Source: Clostridiales bacterium UBA3705
Lineage (GTDB): Bacteria; Bacillota_A; Clostridia; Oscillospirales; Oscillospiraceae
NCBI GenBank assembly: GCA_002372735.1
Contig: DFIE01000043.1
Span: forward strand, 1-12,290
Direction: 5' to 3'
DNA length: 12,290 bases
Shown here in pieces: positions 6,903-12,290 of the stretch. Each line of letters begins with the position of its first letter. Position 1 is the stretch's first letter. The translations under genes were made by a program, and so were the position numbers. The notes beneath the pieces were generated by a model. That model was not told where the DNA came from, did not search any database, and saw only the letters and a program-made list of their open reading frames with translations.

Positions 6903-7889
6903 TCAGATCTCTTTTTTGATCATGTTGTAGTAGTTCAGACCGGTTTTCTGGCCGTACTGCTTTACAATGCCGCGGTAGATGATGGCCTTCCCATCCTTCA
7001 GGTTGATGTTCTTCACCACCAGCGAGGCGATAAAGCCTGCCACCAGGGAATCCACCTTGTTTTTGCTGTAAATGCCCATGATCTTGTTGTTCAGCACCGT
7101 GCTGGCGGACTGGGGCTGGACAGGCTCCGCCGCAGGGGCGGGCTGCTCTGCCGGCTCCGGCTCGGCGGCCTTCACCACCGGGGGCTCGGCCAGCCTGGGG
7201 GCCTCCTTCTTAGGCTGCTCTACAGGCTTGGGCGCTTCCTTTTTAGGCTGCTCTACAGGCTGGGGAGCCTCCTTCTTAGGCTGCTCTACAGGCTTGGGCG
7301 CTTCCTTTTTGGGCTGCTCAGCGGGCTTGGGCGCTTCCTTCTTGGGCTGCTCTACAGGCTTGGGCGCTTCCTTTTTGGGCTGCTCAGCGGGCTTGGGCGC
7401 CTCCTTTTTGGGCTGCTCAGCGGGCTTGGGCGCCTCCTTCTTGGGCTGCTCTACAGGCTTGGGAGCCTCCTTTTTGGGCTGCTCGGCAGGCTTTGGGGCC
7501 ACCACGGCCTTGGGGGCTTCCTTGCGGACCACGGCCTGGGGCTTTACCGGCACGGGGATGTCCCGCCGGGCCACATTGTAGCCCCGCTTGCGCCAGAACT
7601 GGATCACATGGTCAAAGCCGGCGTCGTTGCTCACCACCACATACCGCTGGCCCTTGCCAAATTCGTGGAGCAGATAGCCCAGGTAAGAGATCAGGTGCAT
7701 ATCCAGAGACTGCTTGCCTGCCGCCACCCGGATGAACTTCAGCACAGACTCCGCGTCGGCCAGCACATCCAGACTGATTTTGGAGGCATTGCGGGTGTAG
7801 AACAGATAAATCAGGTCCTCGGGCTGGTAGCTGACCTCAGTCAGACCCCGCTCGCTGACGTTTTCAAAGTCGATCAGGTAATAATTCAT
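6903..7889 (-). CDS. PIN/NYN-like nuclease-fold protein with 11-residue repeat linker
   Basis: A 328-residue protein whose family name I cannot give with certainty. Residues 1-115 look like a PIN/NYN-type RNase fold: LIDFENV at 5-11 (D7, E9, N10), D63 near SLDMHLISYLG, and SNDAGFDHVI (D89, D93) supply the acidic residues expected for a metal-dependent nuclease site. After a KAPK-type lead-in come nine exact 11-residue units PKP(A/V)EQPKKEA and one decayed unit, an extended Pro/Lys/Glu linker, then an Ala/Pro/Glu stretch. The last 65 residues (from about 264) form a compact, non-repetitive domain ending GLNYYNMIKKEI. There is no signal peptide or membrane segment, so it is cytoplasmic. I chose ATG at 7889 because GGAG lies 9 bases upstream; an in-frame ATG at 7904 has no such site. 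It follows acylphosphatase by 52 bases and probably shares its transcript. RNA cleavage is inferred from fold alone. Confidence 0.75.
   Translation of the reverse strand: MNYYLIDFENVSERGLTEVSYQPEDLIYLFYTRNASKISLDVLADAESVLKFIRVAAGKQSLDMHLISYLGYLLHEFGKGQRYVVVSNDAGFDHVIQFWRKRGYNVARRDIPVPVKPQAVVRKEAPKAVVAPKPAEQPKKEAPKPVEQPKKEAPKPAEQPKKEAPKPAEQPKKEAPKPVEQPKKEAPKPAEQPKKEAPKPVEQPKKEAPQPVEQPKKEAPKPVEQPKKEAPRLAEPPVVKAAEPEPAEQPAPAAEPVQPQSASTVLNNKIMGIYSKNKVDSLVAGFIASLVVKNINLKDGKAIIYRGIVKQYGQKTGLNYYNMIKKEI
7200..7496 (-). repeat. Nine tandem 33-bp coding repeats
   Basis: Nine units of 33 bases, in frame and without length change, encode PKP(A/V)EQPKKEA. From the N-terminus the variable residue runs A, V, A, A, V, A, V, V, V, with one K-to-Q change in the eighth unit. 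Unit sequences differ mainly at the A/V codon (GCT or GCC against GTA) and at synonymous Lys codons (AAA/AAG). Exact length conservation suggests expansion by slippage or unequal exchange. Confidence 0.95.
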
Positions 7890-7906
7890 AGTGTATATCT
7901 CCATTT

Positions 7907-7922
7907 GGCCGCCGGTGCGGCC
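7907..7922 (-). other. Intercistronic hairpin next to the PIN-like gene's ribosome binding site
   Basis: A perfect GGCCGC/GCGGCC stem with a 4-base loop lies between acylphosphatase and the PIN-like gene, 4 bases from the GGAG site at 7899-7902. No T tract follows on the minus strand, so it is not a terminator for that strand. It may affect translation or mRNA stability; role unproven. Confidence 0.4.
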
Positions 7923-7941
7923 TGTTTTGTGTGTTGCCGGC

Positions 7942-8235
7942 TCAGTACCCCACGCCCTTGGGCTCAAACCGGCGCTCATGGGCCACAGGCGGGATTTCCC
8001 GGAGCTCCAAACCGGTGATCCGGATCTGGGACTGGCCCCGCAGCCGCAGCAGCAGTCGGCGCAGGGCGGACACCTCTCCCTGGGCCTCCATCTCCACCCG
8101 GCCATCGGGCAGGTTGTTCACCCAGCCGGTGATATGCAGCTCTCTGGCCAGATAGGTGGACACATATCGAAAGCCCACATGCTGCACCTTACCGGAAAAA
8201 TAAATATGCCAACGAATCTTTTGTGTCTGTTCCAT
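7942..8235 (-). CDS. acyP: Acylphosphatase
   Basis: A 97-residue cytoplasmic enzyme of the usual acylphosphatase size that hydrolyses carboxyl-phosphate bonds such as that of acetyl or carbamoyl phosphate. The signature GKVQHVGFR (residues 15-23) supplies the phosphate loop and catalytic Arg23, and WVNNLPDGRVEMEAQG (38-53) contains catalytic Asn41 and the second signature. ATG at 8235 follows AAGGAG by 9 bases. It has its own promoter (8273-8301) and is isolated from yajC by two terminator hairpins. The PIN-like gene downstream has no visible promoter of its own, so the two are likely co-transcribed. Confidence 0.95.
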   Translation of the reverse strand: MEQTQKIRWHIYFSGKVQHVGFRYVSTYLARELHITGWVNNLPDGRVEMEAQGEVSALRRLLLRLRGQSQIRITGLELREIPPVAHERRFEPKGVGY

Positions 8236-8272
8236 CCCGGCGGGCTCCTTGCGGCAAAATCAATCGCATTTC

Positions 8273-8301
8273 AGTATAACATAAAATTTCCCTTCCCGCA
8301 A
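8273..8301 (-). promoter_or_regulatory. Promoter of acyP and probably the PIN-like gene
   Basis: Minus-strand -10 box TATACT (8273-8278), exactly 17 bases, -35 box TTGCGG (8296-8301), located 38-66 bases upstream of the acyP start. Confidence 0.75.
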
Positions 8302-8306
8302 GCCCG

Positions 8307-8325
8307 AAAAATGCCGAACCCGGCA
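8307..8325 (-). terminator. Second, smaller terminator hairpin downstream of yajC
   Basis: On the minus strand TGCCG-GGTT-CGGCA is followed directly by TTTTT (8307-8311). It lies just beyond the main yajC terminator and would act as a backup before the acyP promoter. Confidence 0.6.
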
Positions 8326-8327
8326 CG

Positions 8328-8367
8328 AAAAAACGCAGGGCCCCGGCAATCACCCGGGGCCCTGCGT
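8328..8367 (-). terminator. Main intrinsic terminator of yajC
   Basis: Perfect 14-bp stem on the minus strand (ACGCAGGGCCCCGG with its complement; plus-strand arms 8333-8346 and 8354-8367, 7-base loop), running into six T (8328-8333). It starts 12 bases after the yajC stop codon. Confidence 0.95.
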
Positions 8368-8379
8368 CTGCGGGGCGGA

Positions 8380-8808
8380 TCAGTTCAGCCCGTCCTTCTT
8401 GGCCTTGCGCTGGGCCTTTTCCTTGGCCAGCTCGTCCTTGCGCTTCTGGGCGGCGTCTTTGGCCTCGGCAGCGCGCTTTTCCTTGTTCTTTTCCGCGGTG
8501 TGGTTGGTCATCACGGCCCATTTGGTCAGCTCCAACCGGACCTGATCCTCACTGGTCTCAATGACGATTTTATCGTCCTTAATGTTGACGATCTTTCCCA
8601 CGATGCCGCCGATGGTGGTGATCTGGTCACCCTTGCGCAGGGATTCCTTCAGGGCCTCGGCTTCCTTTTTCTTTTTCCGCTCGGGCAGGATCATGACAAA
8701 CACGATCATCACAACCATGATGATCAGCATGGGCAGCATACTCCCCATGGCGCCAAACAGAGAGGGAGCAGCCTCTCCGGTGGCAGCGGTGAATAAGAAG
8801 TGCAGCAT
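8380..8808 (-). CDS. yajC: Preprotein translocase subunit YajC
   Basis: A 142-residue single-span membrane protein. After a short outside segment, residues about 22-42 form one membrane helix (MLPMLIIMVVMIVFVMILP), followed by the basic ERKKKKE stretch and the family core LRKGDQITTIGGIVGKIVNI at about 57-76, typical of YajC. The tail from about residue 103 is a long Lys/Ala/Glu-rich helix, making it longer than the roughly 110 residues of E. coli YajC. YajC associates with SecDF and the SecYEG channel in protein export. ATG at 8808 follows GGAGG by 10 bases. It sits downstream of tgt as in many bacteria but has its own consensus promoter. Confidence 0.95.
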   Translation of the reverse strand: MLHFLFTAATGEAAPSLFGAMGSMLPMLIIMVVMIVFVMILPERKKKKEAEALKESLRKGDQITTIGGIVGKIVNIKDDKIVIETSEDQVRLELTKWAVMTNHTAEKNKEKRAAEAKDAAQKRKDELAKEKAQRKAKKDGLN

Positions 8809-8845
8809 ACGAATGTTACCTCCAATGCTTCAAGCAATTTAGTTT

Positions 8846-8874
8846 ATTATACATGGTGCGGCGTAAGATTGCAA
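8846..8874 (-). promoter_or_regulatory. Consensus promoter of yajC
   Basis: Minus-strand -10 box TATAAT (8846-8851), exactly 17 bases, -35 box TTGCAA (8869-8874), 38 bases upstream of the yajC start. It starts only about 10 bases beyond the tgt stop codon, so yajC can be transcribed apart from queA-tgt. Confidence 0.88.
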
Positions 8875-8884
8875 GCACAAAAAC

Positions 8885-10015
8885 TTATATTTTTCGGTTG
8901 AGCTTTTCGCTGTATTCCGCCCGGAAGGCGGCAAACCGGCCTTCGTCCAGGGCCTGACGGATGCGGGCCATGAGGTTGTTGTAAAAATACAGGTTGTGCA
9001 TCACGCTCAGCCGCAGGGCCAGGATTTCCTCCGCCTTAAACAGGTGGTGCAGATAGGCCCTGGAATACCGCCTGCAGACCGGGCAGTCACACTGGGGGTC
9101 AATGGGCAGCGGGTCGCGCTCATACTTGGCGTTTTTCAGATTCCGCGCCCCCTCCCAGGTAAAGAGCCTGGCGTGGCGGGCGTTCCGGGCGGGCATGACG
9201 CAGTCAAAGAAGTCCACGCCCCGGGCCACTGCCTCAATGATGTTGCTGGGGGTGCCCACGCCCATGAGATACCGGGTCCGGTCGGCAGGCAGCCAGGGCT
9301 CCACCGCCTCAATGATCTCGTACATCACCTCGGTGGGCTCGCCCACCGCCAGCCCGCCGATGGCGTAGCCGGGCAGGTCCAGGTCGGCAATCATCTTGGC
9401 GTGCTCAATCCGCAGATCCCGGTAGGCGCCGCCCTGGTTGATGCCCCACAGCATCTGGCTGGGATTTACGGTGTCCGGCAGGGCGTTCAGCCGGGCGTTT
9501 TCCGCCTTGCAGCGTACCAGCCAGCGGTAGGTCCTGGCCATGGACTCCTTCACATATCCATAGGGGGAGGGGTTTTCCACGCACTCGTCAAAGGCCATGC
9601 AGATGTCCGAGCCCAGGTTGGACTGAATCTGCATACTCTCCTCCGGGCCCATAAAAATCTTCCGCCCGTCGATGTGAGAGGCAAAATAGACCCCTTCTTC
9701 TTTGATCTTCCGCAGGCTGGCCAGGGAGAACACCTGGAACCCGCCGGAGTCTGTGAGAATAGGCCCCTCCCAGGTCATAAACTTATGTAAACCGCCCAGG
9801 GACTTGATCAGCCCGTCGCCTGGCCGCAGGTGGAGGTGGTAGGTGTTGGACAGCTCTACCTGGCAGCCGATGGCGGCCAGATCCGCCGCGCTGAGCCCGC
9901 CCTTGATGGCAGCCTGGGTCCCTACGTTCATAAACACGGGGGTCTGCACCGTGCCGTGGGCGCAGGTAAACTCTCCCCGCCGGGCCAGGCCTTCGGTTTT
10001 CATCAGTCGAAACAT
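8885..10015 (-). CDS. tgt: tRNA-guanine transglycosylase (queuosine pathway)
   Basis: A 376-residue enzyme that swaps guanine-34 for preQ1 in GUN-anticodon tRNAs, the first tRNA step of queuosine synthesis. Key residues are visible: SNTYHLHLRPG (56-66), DSGGFQVFSL with catalytic Asp89, GGLAVGEP, the nucleophile motif DCVMPARNARHARLF, and the zinc site CDCPVCRRYSRAYLHHLF with a later histidine. I chose the ATG at 10015 because AAAGGA lies 6 bases upstream and MFRLMKTEG matches the family start, with Asp89 at the same number as in E. coli; an in-frame ATG at 10036 would overlap the queA stop and lacks a site. The gap to queA is 17 bases, so the two are one operon. The next enzyme's product, QueA, acts directly on the product of Tgt. 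Confidence 0.97.
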   Translation of the reverse strand: MFRLMKTEGLARRGEFTCAHGTVQTPVFMNVGTQAAIKGGLSAADLAAIGCQVELSNTYHLHLRPGDGLIKSLGGLHKFMTWEGPILTDSGGFQVFSLASLRKIKEEGVYFASHIDGRKIFMGPEESMQIQSNLGSDICMAFDECVENPSPYGYVKESMARTYRWLVRCKAENARLNALPDTVNPSQMLWGINQGGAYRDLRIEHAKMIADLDLPGYAIGGLAVGEPTEVMYEIIEAVEPWLPADRTRYLMGVGTPSNIIEAVARGVDFFDCVMPARNARHARLFTWEGARNLKNAKYERDPLPIDPQCDCPVCRRYSRAYLHHLFKAEEILALRLSVMHNLYFYNNLMARIRQALDEGRFAAFRAEYSEKLNRKI

Positions 10016-10032
10016 GGCATTTCCTTTCGTGC

Positions 10033-11058
10033 TCAAAGAATCAGCATCGCATCGCCAAAGGAGAAGAAGCGGTACCGCTGCTCCACGGCGATTTTGTAGG
10101 CGTTCAGTACAGTCTCTCTGCCGGCAAAGGCGGACACCAGCATAATCAGGGTGCTCTCCGGCAGGTGGAAGTTGGTGATCAGCCCGTCCATGGCCCGGAA
10201 GCGGTAGCCGGGATAGATGAAGATGTCGGTCCAGGCGGAGCGGGCGGCAAAGCGGCCATTCTCGTCGGCCAGCGACTCCAGCGTCCGGCAGGAGGTGGTG
10301 CCCACGCAGAGGATCCTGCCGCCGGCCTGACGGGTTTCGTTCAGGATTTGGGCGGTGTCCTCATCCAGCATGCAGAACTCGGCGTGCATATGGTGGTCGG
10401 TGATCTCCTCGGCCTTCACCGGCCGGAAGGTGCCCAGCCCCACGTGGAGCGTCACCCAGGCCAGACGGACGCCCTTGCGCGCAATCTCCTCCAGCAGCTC
10501 CTGGGTAAAGTGGAGCCCGGCAGTAGGGGCGGCAGCGGAGCCGTTGATTTTGGAGTAGACGGTCTGATACCGCTCCTGGTCCTGCAGCTCCTGCTTGATA
10601 TAGGGGGGCAGGGGCATCCGGCCCAGCCGCTCCAGCAGCTCCAGAAAGATGCCCTCATAGCGGAACCGGACCAGCTTGTTGCCGTCCTCCTTTGCGCCCA
10701 CAACGGTGGCCTGCAGCAGCCCGTCGCCGAAGCTGAGCTCGGTGCCCACAGGGGTTTTGCGGCCGGGCTTGGTCAGACACTCCCATGTGTCGTCCCCGGT
10801 ATCCCGCAGCAGCAGCACCTCCACCGCGCCGCCGGAGGGCACCCGGTGGCCCAGGAGTCTGGCCGGCAGCACCCTGGAATTGTTCAGCACCAGGCAGTCG
10901 CCGGGGCGCAGATAGTCAATCACGTCGTGAAAATGCCGATGGGCGATCTCCCCGGTGGCCCGGTCCAGTACAAGCAGCCTGGAGGCGTCCCTCTGGGCCA
11001 GGGGGGTCTGGGCAATCAGCTCGGGGGGCAGCTCATAATAAAAATCATGGGTTTTCAA
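10033..11058 (-). CDS. queA: S-adenosylmethionine:tRNA ribosyltransferase-isomerase, TTG start
   Basis: A 341-residue enzyme, matching the usual QueA length, that transfers and isomerises the ribosyl moiety of S-adenosylmethionine onto preQ1-tRNA to give epoxyqueuosine-tRNA. The full family pattern is present: [19 protein letters not shown] at the start, [73 protein letters not shown] and [27 protein letters not shown]. The start codon is TTG: the minus strand reads AGAGG (11066-11070), 7 bases, TTG AAA ACC CAT. The first downstream ATG in frame is far inside the conserved region. It heads the queA-tgt operon. Confidence 0.97.
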   Translation of the reverse strand: MKTHDFYYELPPELIAQTPLAQRDASRLLVLDRATGEIAHRHFHDVIDYLRPGDCLVLNNSRVLPARLLGHRVPSGGAVEVLLLRDTGDDTWECLTKPGRKTPVGTELSFGDGLLQATVVGAKEDGNKLVRFRYEGIFLELLERLGRMPLPPYIKQELQDQERYQTVYSKINGSAAAPTAGLHFTQELLEEIARKGVRLAWVTLHVGLGTFRPVKAEEITDHHMHAEFCMLDEDTAQILNETRQAGGRILCVGTTSCRTLESLADENGRFAARSAWTDIFIYPGYRFRAMDGLITNFHLPESTLIMLVSAFAGRETVLNAYKIAVEQRYRFFSFGDAMLIL

Positions 11059-11065
11059 ATCAGTA

Positions 11066-11070
11066 CCTCT
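11066..11070 (-). promoter_or_regulatory. Ribosome binding site that fixes the TTG start of queA
   Basis: Minus-strand AGAGG 7 bases upstream of TTG at 11056-11058. The spacing is right for this codon, and the protein from here begins exactly as QueA relatives do. Confidence 0.8.
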
Positions 11071-11095
11071 TTATCTGAAAAAATGGAATCGATTT

Positions 11096-11124
11096 ATTAT
11101 ATACCAAGATTCCCGCTTTTGCAA
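11096..11124 (-). promoter_or_regulatory. Consensus promoter of queA-tgt
   Basis: Minus-strand -10 box TATAAT (11096-11101), exactly 17 bases, -35 box TTGCAA (11119-11124). The predicted leader is only about 30 bases, too short for a preQ1 riboswitch. On the opposite strand I see no equally good promoter for dapA. Confidence 0.88.
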
Positions 11125-11174
11125 CTGCAACAAAGGGAAGTTTTCAGAATAGCATAGCCCAGGAGGGATGCCCT

Positions 11175-12044
11175 ATGAAAAAACCGATCTTTACCGGTAC
11201 CTGTACCGCCCTGGTGACACCCTTTGGCCCCGGGGGAATTGACTTTGAAGTCCTGGACCGTCTGCTGGACCGCCAGCTGGCCGCGGGGATCGAGGCGGTG
11301 GTGGTCTGCGGCACCACCGGCGAGGCCGCCACCCTGGAGCCGGAGGAGAAACTGGCACTGATTGCCCACGCCGTGCGCTACGTCTCCGGCCGCTGCAAGG
11401 TCCTGGCGGGCACCGGGGGCAATCACACCGCCGCCGCGGCGGCCCTGGCCCGCCGGGCTGCAGACCTGGGGGCGGACGGCCTGCTCAGCGTCACGCCTTA
11501 CTATAACCGCTGCACCCAGGCGGGGCTGGTGGCGCACTATAAGACCATTGCCGCGGCCTCGCCGCTGCCGATCCTGATATATAACGTGCCGTCCAGAACC
11601 ACCGTGGACATTGCCCCCGAGACCTGTGCCAGGCTGGCGGCCCTGCCCAATGTTGTGGGCATCAAGGAGGCCAACCCGGACGTCGTCCGGGTGTTCCGTC
11701 TGCGGCAGCAGTGCGGCGGGGACTTTGCCGTTTACTGCGGCAATGACGACCGCATCCAGCCCTTCCTGTCGGCGGGGGCAGTGGGGGTGGTGTCTGTGCT
11801 GTCCAACCTCTGGCCGGAGCGGGTCAAGACTCTGGCGGATACCTGCCTGGCGGGCCGCTGTGCCGAGTCTGCGGCCCTGCAGCAGGAGCTTTTGCCCATG
11901 GTGGACGCACTGTTCAGCCAGGTAAACCCCATTCCCATCAAGGCGGCCCTGGCCCTGGCCGGGCTTGGGGCAGGGGAGTGCCGTCTGCCTCTCACGCCGC
12001 CTACCCCTGCCCTGGTGGAGCGGCTGCAGGCGCTGATGGGCTGA
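11175..12044 (+). CDS. dapA: 4-hydroxy-tetrahydrodipicolinate synthase
   Basis: A 289-residue cytoplasmic aldolase that condenses pyruvate with aspartate semialdehyde, the first committed step to diaminopimelate and lysine. All active-site residues are present: Thr47-Thr48 in CGTTGE, Tyr109 in TPYYN, Tyr136 and Arg141 in IYNVPSRT, and the Schiff-base Lys164 in VGIKEA, each offset by two or three from E. coli numbering. At the positions of the E. coli lysine-contact residues His53 and His56 this protein has Pro56 and Lys59, as in lysine-insensitive Firmicute enzymes, so feedback inhibition is probably weak or absent (inference). ATG at 11175 follows AGGAGG by 8 bases. The gene is divergent from queA across 116 bases; its own promoter is not clear. 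No other lysine-pathway gene is in the window. Confidence 0.97.
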   Translation: MKKPIFTGTCTALVTPFGPGGIDFEVLDRLLDRQLAAGIEAVVVCGTTGEAATLEPEEKLALIAHAVRYVSGRCKVLAGTGGNHTAAAAALARRAADLGADGLLSVTPYYNRCTQAGLVAHYKTIAAASPLPILIYNVPSRTTVDIAPETCARLAALPNVVGIKEANPDVVRVFRLRQQCGGDFAVYCGNDDRIQPFLSAGAVGVVSVLSNLWPERVKTLADTCLAGRCAESAALQQELLPMVDALFSQVNPIPIKAALALAGLGAGECRLPLTPPTPALVERLQALMG

Positions 12045-12089
12045 ATTGTGGCCCCGCCGGTTTTTCGGCCCGGCGGGGCAAAATTGTGG
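12044..12089 (+). other. GC-rich hairpin without T tract, flanked by 8-base direct repeats, after dapA
   Basis: A perfect 10-bp stem GCCCCGCCGG/CCGGCGGGGC (12051-12060, 12070-12079) with loop TTTTTCGGC lies just after the dapA stop. Neither strand has a T tract after the stem. The element is bracketed by direct repeats AATTGTGG (12044-12051 and 12082-12089), the second touching the tRNA promoter. It may end dapA transcription in a non-standard way; I cannot tell. Confidence 0.5.
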
Positions 12090-12118
12090 TTGACAAAGCG
12101 GGGGATTTGTGGTATTCT
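12090..12118 (+). promoter_or_regulatory. Promoter of tRNA-Ser
   Basis: A perfect -35 box TTGACA (12090-12095), 17 bases, -10 box TATTCT (12113-12118), placed 15 bases before the mature tRNA. This is the only full TTGACA box among the promoters seen here. Confidence 0.85.
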
Positions 12119-12132
12119 TAATGGGCAAATTC

Positions 12133-12221
12133 GGAGAGATGTCCGAGCGGTTTAAGGAGCTGGTCTTGAAAACCAGTGACCCGGCAACGGGCCGTGGGTT
12201 CGAATCCCACTCTCTCCGCCA
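12133..12221 (+). tRNA. tRNA-Ser (anticodon UGA)
   Basis: Acceptor stem GGAGAGA (12133-12139) pairs with TCTCTCC (12211-12217), then discriminator G and encoded CCA (12219-12221). The anticodon stem CTGGT/ACCAG encloses the loop CTTGAAA with anticodon TGA at 12167-12169, which reads UCA and related serine codons. A long variable arm with stem CCCG/CGGG and a T arm GTGGG-TTCGAAT-CCCAC complete a class II tRNA. A run of six T follows at 12223-12228. Confidence 0.97.
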
Positions 12222-12259
12222 CTTTTTTCCGTTTTCCAACTGCATATGTTTTTTGATTC

Positions 12260-12290
12260 GGAGTGATACCCAAGAGGCCGAAGGGGCTCC
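12260..12290 (+). tRNA. Partial tRNA, 5' half, class II-like, probably Ser; cut by window end
   Basis: GGAGTGA fits an acceptor strand, followed by TA, a D stem CCC/GGG (12269-12271, 12283-12285) around AAGAGGCCGAA, one G, and CTCC starting an anticodon stem. The start GGAG, the D arm and the position just after tRNA-Ser fit another serine tRNA, possibly the GCU isoacceptor, but the anticodon lies outside the window. The 38-base spacer after the first tRNA has no clear promoter. Confidence 0.7.

Noticed and set aside
7200..7496. CRISPR-like periodic array (33-base period)
   Set aside because: The units are contiguous with no unique spacers, stay in one reading frame and encode a regular peptide.
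6819..8018. Open frame on the plus strand opposite the PIN-like gene, with Leu/Arg repeats
   Set aside because: Its repeats are the reverse-strand image of the PKPxEQPKKEA units; there is no start signal, and a terminator hairpin lies inside it.
10016..10036. Earlier ATG for tgt at 10036
   Set aside because: It overlaps the queA stop and lacks a well-spaced ribosome binding site, while the ATG at 10015 has AAAGGA 6 bases upstream and family-like numbering.
11126..11155. Divergent promoter for dapA (TGCAAC with TAGCAT)
   Set aside because: Both boxes are poor matches, and the spacing is 18 bases; too weak to list as a feature.
11059..11174. preQ1 riboswitch before queA or lysine riboswitch before dapA
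   Set aside because: The queA leader is about 30 bases with no aptamer pattern, and the 116-base divergent gap is too short for a lysine aptamer and shows none of its conserved parts.

Overview
The window looks like chromosomal DNA of a GC-rich, low-oxygen Firmicute, most likely a gut clostridium of the Oscillospirales (Oscillibacter/Flavonifractor-like). The reasons are high GC, strong AGGAGG-type ribosome binding sites, the queA-tgt-yajC gene order, an SLH-anchored surface protein with a Cthe_2159-type carbohydrate-binding core, and an ECF transporter S component. The assignment rests on gene content only. Most genes lie on the minus strand. I see no phage, insertion sequence, CRISPR array or classical defence island.

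Layout from left to right. 2-211 (+) is the end of a PTS glucose-family EIIA domain, closed by a bidirectional terminator at 247-288. 296-3829 (-) is a large secreted surface protein: signal peptide, beta-helix-like carbohydrate-binding region, CxxC modules, Pro/Thr-rich linker and three SLH domains. Its promoter carries two inverted repeats. 3974-4744 (-) is uridine phosphorylase with its own promoter and terminator. 4900-6756 (-) is a two-gene operon: an unusual three-domain protein (XRE helix-turn-helix, P-loop AAA-type NTPase, CYTH triphosphate-binding domain), then an ECF-type membrane S component 21 bases downstream. 6903-7889 (-) is a PIN/NYN-like nuclease-fold protein with nine perfect-length 11-residue repeats between its N-terminal domain and a small conserved-looking C-terminal domain. 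It lies downstream of acylphosphatase (7942-8235). 8380-11058 (-) carries yajC, tgt and queA: tRNA queuosine modification plus a Sec accessory subunit. 11175-12044 (+) is dapA (lysine and cell-wall precursor synthesis), divergent from queA. The right edge holds tRNA-Ser(UGA) with its own promoter and the 5' part of a second class II-like tRNA.

Most genes here are housekeeping or metabolic. The parts worth a second look are the XRE-NTPase-CYTH fusion, which has a consensus ribosome binding site inside its reading frame exactly at the domain boundary and a palindrome over its own promoter, and the repeat-bearing PIN-like protein, whose function I cannot name. Five minus-strand promoters share a TTGC-type -35 box with exactly 17 bases to the -10 box, which gives a consistent local picture of transcription units.
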